Origin: VXYL01 sp965116345
GTDB lineage: Bacteria; Pseudomonadota; Gammaproteobacteria; Pseudomonadales; Azotimanducaceae
Assembly (NCBI GenBank): GCA_965116345.1
Contig: OZ220680.1
Coordinates: 4,270,187 to 4,334,186 of the forward strand
Reading direction: 5' to 3'
Length of the DNA stretch: 64,000 nt
The number at the start of each line of letters is the position of its first letter. The first letter of the stretch is position 1. Of the stretch, positions 52,769-60,700 are shown in pieces. The notes beneath the pieces are model-generated. The model worked only from the letters and a program-made list of their open reading frames with translations, did not search any database and had not been told where the DNA came from. Both the position numbers and the translations under genes were made by a program.

Positions 52769-53653
52769 ATGACCGACTGGTCCGACTGCGTCGCCCAACT
52801 CGCTCCTCAACTGGTGCGCATCCAGACGGCTGCTCGCTCCGGCACGGGCTTTATCCTCTACGGCAGCGATGGCGGTGCGCGGTTCATCGCCACCGCCCGC
52901 CACGTTATGGAATCCTCCCCTGCCGACCCGCTGCATTTCTACGTCGTCCATGGTTCGGCCGTCTTCGGCTACGGCGCGCCTGGCAGCAAGGATGCCGTGA
53001 AGATCCGATTCAACGAACGCCCGGACTCCGACGCATCTATCTTCGCGGTCATCAACCCACGATCGCCCAAGCCCGTCATTCAGCTCATGGGCCCCTCCGA
53101 GCGCGCCCAGATCGCCGAAGGCGTCGAAGTCGGCTGGCTCGGATTCCCGTCGCTCGATCACCTCGAACCGGCACTGTCGTTCTTTTCCGGTCGCGTCAGC
53201 CGCATCGACCCGGTCAACAACCGATACCTCATTGATGGAACCAATGTGCCTGGATGCAGCGGCGGCCCCGTCTTCCTCCCGACGCCGAACGGCCCCCGTA
53301 TCATTGGTGCTCTGACCGACTACTTTCCGCACACCGTGGCCGACCGCCCCGAAAGACCGTTCCTTCCGGGTTTGTCTGCTGCCGTCGACGTTTCCCAGTT
53401 CAAGGCCCTCGAAAGCGTCTTGGAAAAGCTGCGCCCCTCGCAACGCGAGCTGACCATTGCGTTCGACAAGTGTCCCCGGTGCCAGGGACCCGTCGTCGAG
53501 GTCGGCACCGGCGCGCTCCCGCCATTGGTCTGCAAGGCCGGCTGCGGCAACGTCATCCGCCTCCTCGACCCGGACATCGTTGACGGTTTCCCTGGTGGCG
53601 CCACGCGCCTTGCTGAGATCATCCATCAAGCCCGCAAGCAAGCCGGGCTCTAG
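52769..53653 (+). CDS. Trypsin-like serine peptidase with C-terminal zinc ribbon
   Basis: 294 residues from ATG 52769, the best-supported start. GTGFILYG, FIATARHVM (His), DASIFAVI (Asp) and VPGCSGGPVFLP (Ser) give the chymotrypsin-like triad. A C-terminal CPRCQGPVVEV...CKAGCGN is a zinc ribbon. No signal peptide, so intracellular. Trypsin-like proteases occur as effectors in several anti-phage systems; with the neighbouring toxin-type genes this may be a defence component. Confidence 0.75.
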   Translation: MTDWSDCVAQLAPQLVRIQTAARSGTGFILYGSDGGARFIATARHVMESSPADPLHFYVVHGSAVFGYGAPGSKDAVKIRFNERPDSDASIFAVINPRSPKPVIQLMGPSERAQIAEGVEVGWLGFPSLDHLEPALSFFSGRVSRIDPVNNRYLIDGTNVPGCSGGPVFLPTPNGPRIIGALTDYFPHTVADRPERPFLPGLSAAVDVSQFKALESVLEKLRPSQRELTIAFDKCPRCQGPVVEVGTGALPPLVCKAGCGNVIRLLDPDIVDGFPGGATRLAEIIHQARKQAGL

Positions 53654-54057
53654 CTCCGATTACGAACGACTCGACGACGGGCACCAACGTGATCGGGTTG
53701 TTTGATCTGGAGAGTCAGCACCCCTCGACGCTTTTCTCACGGAGGGCGCCCCCCCTTCGGGGGCCGGGCTGTCGTGCTCCGCACCGAGCCCCGGAGTACC
53801 GGGTCTCGGCCCTTCGGGCTTCCATCCCTGTCGCGGAGGTCGCTGAGCCACGCCAAAGACGCTCTTCAGGTCCGACCGACCGCTGCCGCCCCGCAACCCA
53901 TTGTTGGCCCTCACGAAACCGTGGGTTAGCGCCCGCGACGTTCCACCAAGGCCCGTTCAGCCCCGCAAAAGCTCGCTACGCAACACGTACCGAAACGAGT
54001 AACCGACTTGGGCAAGTCTTTGAAAAAACTGTATTATTAGTGAGTTGATTCAGCTTC
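53654..54057. other. Non-coding right end of E2
   Basis: About 400 bp without a gene. It contains a C-rich/G-rich hairpin (CCCCCCTTCGGGGG, about 53750-53764), a 19-bp repeat of the integrase leader at 53986-54004, an AT-rich tract and AGTTGAT at 54043. Its last codons extend the truncated parB frame to a stop at 53976. Confidence 0.6.
53986..54004. repeat. 19-bp direct repeat, right copy
   Basis: CGTACCGAAACGAGTAACC, preceded by GCTACGCAAC, which recalls GCTGCATCGCAAC of the integrase leader. It looks like a remnant of a second integrase leader. Confidence 0.7.
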
Positions 54058-54072
54058 AACGCCGTGGCGGTG
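54058..54072. repeat. E2 right attachment core
   Basis: AACGCCGTGGCGGTG; the two central bases differ from the left copy. Confidence 0.75.
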
Positions 54073-54599
54073 TCCGCGTTGATGCGGCCCTCGCGGTAGG
54101 CGTCGATGATCTCGTCGGGCAGGCCGCCCAGGCGCACGCGCTTCTGCACGGTGCGCTCGGCGACGCCGAACCGCGCGGCGATCTGCTCGGCCGTCGCGCC
54201 GTCGCGGGCGAGCTTGCTGAACGCGACCACCTGGTCGGCGGGGTGCATGGCGATGCGCACGGCGTTCTCGGCGAGCGAGGATTCCGTCGCGGCGTCGCCG
54301 TCGACGACCAGGCACGGCACCGGGTGGTCCTTCGGCAGGTGGCTGTCGGCGGCCAGCGCCTTCAGCGCCCGCAGGCGGCGCGCTCCGGCGGCGACCCCGA
54401 ACTGGGTCTTGCCGCGCGGCACGACCACGAGGTTCTCGAGGAGGCCGTGCGCCTTGATCGAGGCCGCGAGCTCGGCGTCGGCCTGCACCCTTGCCGGGTC
54501 GGCGGACGCGGAGCGCACGTTGCGCTCGTCGACGCGCAGCTTGTTGAGGGGGATGAGCCGCGTCTCGGACGATGCGGCGGTTGGGGTTGGCTCTTGCAT
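54058..54599 (-). pseudogene. parB: parB, N-terminal part (cut by E2)
   Basis: From ATG 54599 (GGAGAA upstream) about 180 native codons. The ParB/sulfiredoxin-like nuclease fold runs LIPLNKLRVDERNVR, LVVVPRGKTQFGVAAGARRLRALK and ESSLAENAVRIAMHPADQV. The HTH follows in EQIAARFGVAERTVQKRVRLGGLPDEIIDAYREG. At INADTATA the sequence enters E2 and runs on with 21 foreign codons to 53976. The remaining ~580 codons lie at 36174-37914. A truncated DNA-binding protein lacking dimerisation and effector regions would be produced. Confidence 0.88.
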
Positions 54600-54810
54600 G
54601 GATGGTTCTCCCTGGTTGCAAAGCGAAATGGCCGAGCCCGCCTGCCGCGACCGGCCGCGTACGCCGTCCAGCCCGCGCGGAGCGCGCCCGCAGGGCATGG
54701 GCTTGACGCCGTGCGCGGGCCGGGCGCGAGGTTGGACGGCGAGCCGTTCGCGCGCGTTTGGCGGCCGCGTTGCGCGGCAACGGAACGCGTCGCCCTTGGG
54801 CGAGGGGCGC

Positions 54811-55035
54811 TCAGTCGAGCTGGACGACGGTGCCGTCGCCGTCGAGCGCGACGAAGCGGAATTTGCCGAGACGGCGGGGCGGACCGTCGCGCGGGGCGGA
54901 CCAGAGCTCGAGGTCGACGGGCAGGCCGTAGTCCTCGGCGATCTGTCTGGCGGCGTCCCTGGCACCCTCCGCGACGGTGTCGACGTGGAGGAAGCACTCG
55001 GTGATGCCGCCGGCGCTCTTCACTGCGATGCGCAT
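54811..55035 (-). CDS. Small backbone protein, unknown
   Basis: 74 residues, ATG with CAGGAGA upstream. Mixed alpha/beta: ECFLHVDTVAEGARDAARQIAEDYGLPVDLELW, then a strand pair ending FRFVALDGDGTVVQLD. Probably cytoplasmic; no family recognised. Part of the minus-strand backbone run upstream of parB, with a degenerate repeat unit (54670-54706) between. Confidence 0.5.
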   Translation of the reverse strand: MRIAVKSAGGITECFLHVDTVAEGARDAARQIAEDYGLPVDLELWSAPRDGPPRRLGKFRFVALDGDGTVVQLD

Positions 55036-55111
55036 GGTTGCGGTCTCCTGGGGTTGGTTCGGGGTTGATCGGGTCGGCGCCGGCGGTTGCGGCGGGATTG
55101 GCGGCGTCGCA

Positions 55112-55339
55112 CTACGGGGCGTAGGAGGCGCGGGGCATGGTCCGGGCCTTCCACGGGAATTGCGCCACGAGCCAGCCGTTGGCGAACCGCGCGGCCTCCG
55201 CGCGCGCGTGGCCGTCCGAGGCGCACCACAGGCAGCCCTTGTCGACGCGGTACGCGCCGAGGCACTCCGGGCAGCGCCGGTGCGTGACCGGCAGCTCCTC
55301 GGGTCGCCAGAGTTCCATCTGCGGGTTGCGGCTCGGCAT
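55112..55339 (-). CDS. Small zinc-ribbon protein
   Basis: 75 residues from ATG 55339. HRRCPECLGAYRVDKGCLWCASDGHARAEAARFANGWLVAQFPW has a C-x2-C...C-x2-C zinc ribbon. Separated by 75 bp from the duplicated 254-residue gene. No named family. Confidence 0.5.
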   Translation of the reverse strand: MPSRNPQMELWRPEELPVTHRRCPECLGAYRVDKGCLWCASDGHARAEAARFANGWLVAQFPWKARTMPRASYAP

Positions 55340-55413
55340 GTGGGTTCTCGCGGTCGAAGCGGGTGGACGGAACCGCGCGGCGGCCCGGGGAGACCGCCGC
55401 GCGTTGGTGCGGA

Positions 55414-56178
55414 CTACGCGGCGGAACGGACGAACTCGCCGCGGGCGATCCGCGCGGACCAATGGTTCCAGTCTTGCGCGCGCGCGATCGGTTCGACGTG
55501 GGTGTCGAAGTCCTCGCGCGGCGTGTCCGCCAACGGGATGTCGCCGAACTCGCGCGGATGCTGCTCCGGCGAGATCGTGCAGCGCCCGGTGATCCCGGAG
55601 TCGCACGCCGTGGTCCCGCAGACCGGGCAGGCCGCCGTGGTCCCGTGCGCCGCGTCGAAGTGCGGCTCCCGGCTGCGGCCGTTGTCCCGCTCGACGATCT
55701 CGCCGATGGCCTGGCGGTCGCCGTGCTCGTTCTGGATGATCTCCGTGATCCGCGCCTTGACGTGGGCGACGCGGCCGGATCTGGCGGTGACCGCGACCTG
55801 CACCGTGTCGCCGATGCGCGCCCGCCGCGACGCCGACGCGTGGAGCCGCACGCCCCAGTCCCCGCCCGGCAGCATCGCGAACGTGTTGCGCTCGTCGCTG
55901 GCGCGCCCGGCCCGGAACTCCTCGATGCGGCACAGCGCCCTCGGGGTGCCGTCCGGCATGACCTGCGTCCTGACGACGGTTCCGGAGCGGGTGTGGCGAT
56001 TGCCGGCCCGGGTCTCGACGTCGCAGGTGACCGCGGTGCCGATGTCGACGATGGCCGCCATCTGGGGTGCGAGCGACATGTGCCACTCGCCGCGCAGCTT
56101 GACGAAGCGCGCGTAGGACCCGTCGGAGACGAACTCCTCCGGGAGCGGGGTGTTGGATGGACGGGTTGTGTAGGGCAT
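55414..56178 (-). CDS. Duplicated backbone protein with zinc cluster (copy 1)
   Basis: 254 residues, ATG with GGAGGAGGT upstream. N-terminal half: beta-rich strands (IGTAVTCDVETRAGNRHTRSGTVV). The middle, WGVRLHASASRRARIGDTVQVAVTARSGRVAHVKARITEI, resembles a small barrel. C-terminal CPVCGTTACDSGITGRCTISPEQHP has four Cys and a His. No family recognised. The second copy (62981) differs by scattered substitutions that preserve all Cys. Confidence 0.65.
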   Translation of the reverse strand: MPYTTRPSNTPLPEEFVSDGSYARFVKLRGEWHMSLAPQMAAIVDIGTAVTCDVETRAGNRHTRSGTVVRTQVMPDGTPRALCRIEEFRAGRASDERNTFAMLPGGDWGVRLHASASRRARIGDTVQVAVTARSGRVAHVKARITEIIQNEHGDRQAIGEIVERDNGRSREPHFDAAHGTTAACPVCGTTACDSGITGRCTISPEQHPREFGDIPLADTPREDFDTHVEPIARAQDWNHWSARIARGEFVRSAA

Positions 56179-56243
56179 GTTGACCTCCTCCGATGGTCTG
56201 CTGTCGATTCCCGTCCCGATCGCAGTCCGCGCAACGAGCCGGC

Positions 56244-56308
56244 GGTCAAGGCTCGCGTCAGCGACCGCGCGAGCGGCGACCGACCGCTTGCGGTCGGCGG
56301 CCTTGACG
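56244..56308. repeat. GGTCAAGG/CCTTGACG intergenic inverted repeat
   Basis: Arms 56244-56251 and 56301-56308 with an inner GCGACCGCGC/GCGGTCGGC stem. TTGACG is followed by TAGGCT 15 bp later and GAAGGAATCGACGGCAG. The copy at 63811-63875 is nearly identical. Confidence 0.6.
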
Positions 56309-56624
56309 GGCGGCGGCGCGGACTAGGCTCGAAGGAATCGACGGCAGGCGCAGGGGGAGCGCGCCGATGCCGATACCCGGCTGCGTGGTACCGCGGACCG
56401 GGTGCGCCTGAGCGGCGTAGCCGGGGCTCCGTGCGAGTGGATCGGGAGTGGGTCTTGGGAAGGAGGGTCTTGGGGTCAAGCCCGACGGACGGGCCGGCGA
56501 ACGAACGTGTTCGTCGCGGACCCGGCAGACCAGACAGACGCCCGGGGATTACCGGGAGCGGGACCGGCAGGCAGTGACGATCGCGACGGCGAGGGGTTGC
56601 GCGGACGCTTCGCGCGGGCGGAGG

Positions 56625-56790
56625 CTACGCTGCGGAGACCCGTCGCCGCGCCTGCGCCAGGTCGTAGGCCGCCTGCAGGCGCATCCAGAAGTCGGCGTTG
56701 CTCCAGCCCTGGCGTTCGAGGGCGAGCGCCGTTTCGGGCGAGATGCCCGCGCGGCCGTTCAGCAGCCGCGACAGCGCCGGGCGGCGATGA
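56625..56790 (-). pseudogene. Fragment of a HigA-type antitoxin
   Basis: The minus frame reads RPALSRLLNGRAGISPETALALERQ, then WSNADFWMRLQAAYDLAQARRR and a stop at 56625. This is the C-terminal half of HigA antitoxins (second HTH helix onward). The N-terminal half and any HigB toxin are absent; the frame loses similarity at about 56790. Broken remnant at the left edge of the secreted-protein insertion. Confidence 0.75.
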
Positions 56791-57188
56791 GCCGTTGATT
56801 TAGCGTGTGTCCGATTTCAGTGGTTTGCCGCCGCGGCAGACCACCCGAACGACGATGGCGGGAGGAATCCGTATAGCCCTGATACCGCTATTGGAGCAAT
56901 ACGGTGAACCTGGATGCAGCGCGGGCCCGGGGATACCGGGCGAACGTGGCGTCCCAGGCGAGTTTCTCCTCTCCGTGTTGCCGACATCGTGGCGGGGCTC
57001 GGCGATCCCCGGGCGATGCGGGCTCGGGCACGGATCGGCAATAATGGGTTCAGGAGTGCGGTGGCAAAAGGCCTCGCTCCCTTCGGAGAACAGGCACGAC
57101 CGGCAACCTTCGAAGGCATCGAGGGCCCCAGTGTGGTACGTTGACAGCGCTGCTGGGTCGAAGCCTTGCCGGCAAGGGGGGGTCTATA
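56791..57188. other. Non-coding region upstream of the secreted protein
   Basis: About 400 bp with only unconvincing short frames. AT-richer than the backbone around 56800-56900. Ends in AAGGGGGG at about 57175, a possible ribosome site for the ATG at 57189, and TATAAT at 57185. Confidence 0.4.
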
Positions 57189-57292
57189 ATGCGGCAATAC
57201 ACTGATCGAACGGTGCCCTCCGGGCACAGCCAAGCCGCCGCGGGCGGTGGATTCCGCTTGACATTCGGGCATGATGCCGACCGTATAATCTC

Positions 57293-57382
57293 GCCGAGCC
57301 GAGCCGAGCCGAGCCGAGCCGAGCCGAGCCGAGCCGAGCCGAGCCGAGCCGAGCCGAGCCGAGCCGAGCCGAGCCGAGCCGA
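57293..57382. repeat. (GCCGA)18 pentanucleotide tandem repeat
   Basis: Eighteen perfect GCCGA units. It lies between an ATG-started frame (57189) and the in-frame signal peptide of the secreted protein (57547). A unit of five bases shifts the frame whenever copy number changes by anything but a multiple of three. Confidence 0.95.
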
Positions 57383-57546
57383 GCGCTCTTCCTGCGTCTT
57401 GCTGGCACCGCCTAGGGCGATCCGCCTCCCGGCCTGAATCCCCTTCCGCCCGCGGGTGCTGCGACACCCGCCGCCCCGCTTCCTCCTCCGACAGCCTCGA
57501 TCCTTTTGCCGCCCGCATCGCGGCGGGTTCGCGGCCCGCCGTTCGC

Positions 57547-57624
57547 AACCCGCGGCGCGGCCTGTTCCCGGCCCTGCTCTGCCTGCCGCTGTTCCTGGGT
57601 TTTGCCGCCGGGGAGGCGCAGGCG
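57547..57624 (+). other. Signal-peptide coding segment without a local start codon
   Basis: In the frame of the 57706 gene this reads NPRRGLFPALLCLPLFLGFA then AGEAQA: a basic n-region, hydrophobic core and A-x-A cleavage site. From the in-frame stop at 57286 to 57706 the frame has no ATG, GTG or TTG. Confidence 0.8.
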
Positions 57625-57705
57625 CAGACGGCCACGACGGTTCCGATCGACTGGGCCCTCAAGCCCGCCGACGTCGAGGGGGGCGAAAGTTTCCGGCTGC
57701 TGTTC

Positions 57706-60700
57706 GTGACCCGCACCGAGCAAAATGCGCAGTCGACTGACATCGCCCACTACAACACGATCGTGCAGACCGGGGCCAAGGGCGGCCACACCGCCATCAC
57801 CGACGACATGGGCGACCAGTTCAAGGTGGTGGGCTCGACCGCCGCGGTCGATGCCCGCGACAACACCGGAACGACCGGGGCCGGCGTGCCGATCTATTGG
57901 CTGAACGGCCAGAAGGTCGCCGACGACTACGCGGACTTCTACGACGGCAGTTGGGATTCCCGCGCACTCAGGTACGACAATGGCGAACGTGCACCTAGGG
58001 ACTTGACCATGTACACCGGCAGCAATGTCGACGGCACCAAACACACTTTTCCTCTTGGCGGTCAACTTGTCCGTCTCGGGCATTCGCAGAGAAATCTTCT
58101 CAGCGACGCTAGCGGATTGAACAGTCTCCCATTCCATCTCTACGGCCTCTCCCCCGTCTTCGAGGTGGCGAAACCCACCACCGTGTGGCTGGAGGCCACG
58201 GTCTTGAGAGCGTTCGGCGACCCGCCCGTCACGGAGCGCTACAGCGTCGACGAGGTGACGGTCGGCGAGGACGGTTCCGACGCCGCCCGGATCACGGTGG
58301 GTCTGTCGCGCAAGCTGGCGGCGGGCGAGACGGTGACGGCGCCGCTGACCGTCTCGGGCGCGGGCGTCACCGGCTCGGACTACGCGGTCTCGCTGAGCAC
58401 TACCTCCGGCCTGAACACCGGCGTGGCGCTCAACACTTCGGCCCCGTACAGCGCCGCCCTGCCGGCGGTGGTGTTCACGGGCCACGCCACGAACGAGGTG
58501 CGCTTCGCGGTACTGCTGGTGCGGGGCGTGCAGGACACGGCCAACGAGGGCGCGGAGACCCTGACGCTGGGCATCGGCGCCGTGACCGACAACCTTCCCG
58601 ACGGCACGGTCAAGTCGACCCGGACCGCCACGGCCAGGGTGATAATCGAGGACGACGAGCCGACGGTGTCGCTGGCCGTGCCGGACTCCATCGCCGTCGA
58701 GGGGCAAGCGAACCGGGCGGCGTTCGTGGAGCTGCGTCTCGCAGGTCCGGTCCCCAGCGGGCAGGCACTCACCGTCAACTACAGCCTGGACCTGAACGCG
58801 ACCGTGAGCCTCGACGGCACGCAGAGCGGCCGGACGATCACGGCGAGCCGGGGGTCCACGAGCACCGGCACGGTGACCTTCACGGGCCTCCTGTCGGGCA
58901 AGCCGACGGCGCGCCTCAAGGTGGCCGCCTCGAACAACACCGTGAACGGCGGCAGCAGGGGCATCCGCACCGCGGACTTCAAGCTCACCGGCGCCACCGG
59001 CATCTCCGGCGCGGTGCCGACGGCGGCGGCCGGGCGGGGGGTGAAGCTGTTCGTCGTCGACTCGGCCACGCGCAACAGCGGCGAGTACAAGACGACCACC
59101 ATGCAGGTGGAGGGCGGGACCTACGGCGGCAGCCACAACGTCTGGGAAGGGAACACCGCGACGCTGCTGCTCGACGGCGGCGCGGGGCCGAGACCGACAC
59201 CCAAGGGCGCGTCGGGGGGCTACGAGGTGCTCGTCGGCGTGCAGAACCTGACCACGGACTTCGGCGACCTCGGCCGCGCCTACGCCAAGACCCATGGCGG
59301 CGCACAATACGCCTATGTCGCCCATTACCGCCAAGACCGGGCGGCCAACACCGACTACTACAAGGTGTACGTGACGGGCGGCGGCAGGCCCGGAGCCTTC
59401 GAAGTTCCCGTCCTGAGCGACGGCAGTGAAGAGGGCGACCAGCAGTTCCGCGTGTTCATTGCCGAGACTCCGCGAAACATGGGTGTCGGCGGCATCAACA
59501 ACGACCTGTTCGCCACCGCCTCAGTGGACTTCACCATCCCCGCCAACGGCGGGTTCGCAAGAGCGGAGGCGGAGGAGGCGCCGGCCGCGCAGGCGCCCGC
59601 CGCGGCGGTGGCCAACCTGCGGTTGACCGAGGTGGACGAGACCAACGCCAAGGCGACCTGGGACGCGGTGGCGCACGCGAGGTCCTACCAGGTGGACTGG
59701 GAGGCCGAGGGCGGCTCGGGGCTTGTCATGGCGGGCGCGGGGCCGAGCGTGACGGGCACGTCGGTCAGCATATGGCACGACGCCCCGGAGCGGATGACGC
59801 TGACGGTCACGGTGACGCCGGAGTACGTGGACGGCAACGGCAACGTCGTGGTGTTGGACAGCCTCGCCGGCACGGCGACGCTCGACGTGGGGCCGCGGCC
59901 GCTCAACGGCGGCGGGACGAACGGCGGCGGCGACGGAGGCCCGGTCCAAGCCGGCGAGGGCGAGGCGCCCGGCGCCGCGCCCTTCGCGCTCCCGGTCGCC
60001 CACTGGCGCCTCGACGGCGACGCGGTCGACTGGGCGGGTTCGAGCCACGGCACGGTCGTTGGCGGCGCGGTCTTCGCCGCCAACGACGAGGGCGGGGGCG
60101 TCGGCAGCCACGCGCTCGTCCTCGACGGCGTCGACGACCATGTGGACCTCGCTTCGCACGTCTCGAACTTTCCGCTCGGCGACGCGGCCAGAACCGTCGC
60201 CGGCTGGTTCAAGGCCGACGCCGGCAATCAGCGCCAGACCTTCTTCACCTACGGCCCGAACGTGGCCGGCCAGCGCTTCTCGATCGCCGCCGACCGCACC
60301 CAGGCCCTGGTCGCGGTGAGCGGCCACGCCCGGGGCGTAAACGGGCTGGACCTGTCGGACGGCTGGCACCACGTCGCGGTGACCTATGCGGGTGGTGACT
60401 CCGACCACATTTCGATCTATCTCGACGGCGCGCTGCAATCCGCATCCACCCTGGTCGGCGCCCCGCAGTCGGTGGACACCCGCGCCGGCCCCGCCGCCAT
60501 CGGCCGCAGCGCCGGCGGCGCCGCGCACTACGCGGGCTCCATCGACGACGTGCGCATCTACGACGCCGCGCTCGGCGCGGAGCAGGTGCTCGCGCTGTTC
60601 AACGAACACCCGCGGACACCGCCGCCGACGACCACCGCGGTCACCGCGTCGGCCTCGCCCGCGCTGGCCGAGGGCAACCTCGACGGCGCGGACGTGGAAC

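Larger units (their letters stand above)
37900..54072. mobile_element. Integrative element E2 (16.2 kb) inside parB
   Basis: Bounded by a 15-bp imperfect direct repeat AACGCC-nn-GGCGGTG (37900-37914 with TC, 54058-54072 with GT). The core-to-motif distances (59 bp to TTGATAAACAT, 29 bp to AGTTGAT) are the same as in E1. Layout: integrase, small variable region A, Cys-rich protein, HTH, recombinase, two small proteins, hairpin, non-coding unit, then variable region B: degenerate fragment, toxin-antitoxin, type III restriction-modification, IS, DUF433/DUF5615 pair, peptidase. Its insertion splits parB. Confidence 0.85.
55343..56360. repeat. ~1-kb duplicated module, left copy
   Basis: Contains the 254-residue gene and its upstream inverted repeat. 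It is highly similar to 62910-63925 in the same orientation. Similarity starts at TTCTCGCGGTCGAAGC and ends after GGAATCGACGGCAGGCGCAGGGG. Confidence 0.85.

Noticed and set aside
5278..54072. tRNA genes as attachment sites of E1 and E2
   Set aside because: No tRNA-like sequence at any of the four ends; the cores lie in protein-coding genes.
56807..57205. 132-codon plus frame upstream of the secreted protein
   Set aside because: Random composition, no ribosome site, no recognisable domain.
57293..57382. Possible CRISPR-like array
   Set aside because: A five-base unit with no spacers is a simple tandem repeat; no CRISPR array or cas gene is seen in the window.
57141..57437. 98-codon frame through the pentanucleotide repeat as an independent gene
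   Set aside because: It is better explained as the out-of-frame state of the phase-variable secreted protein.
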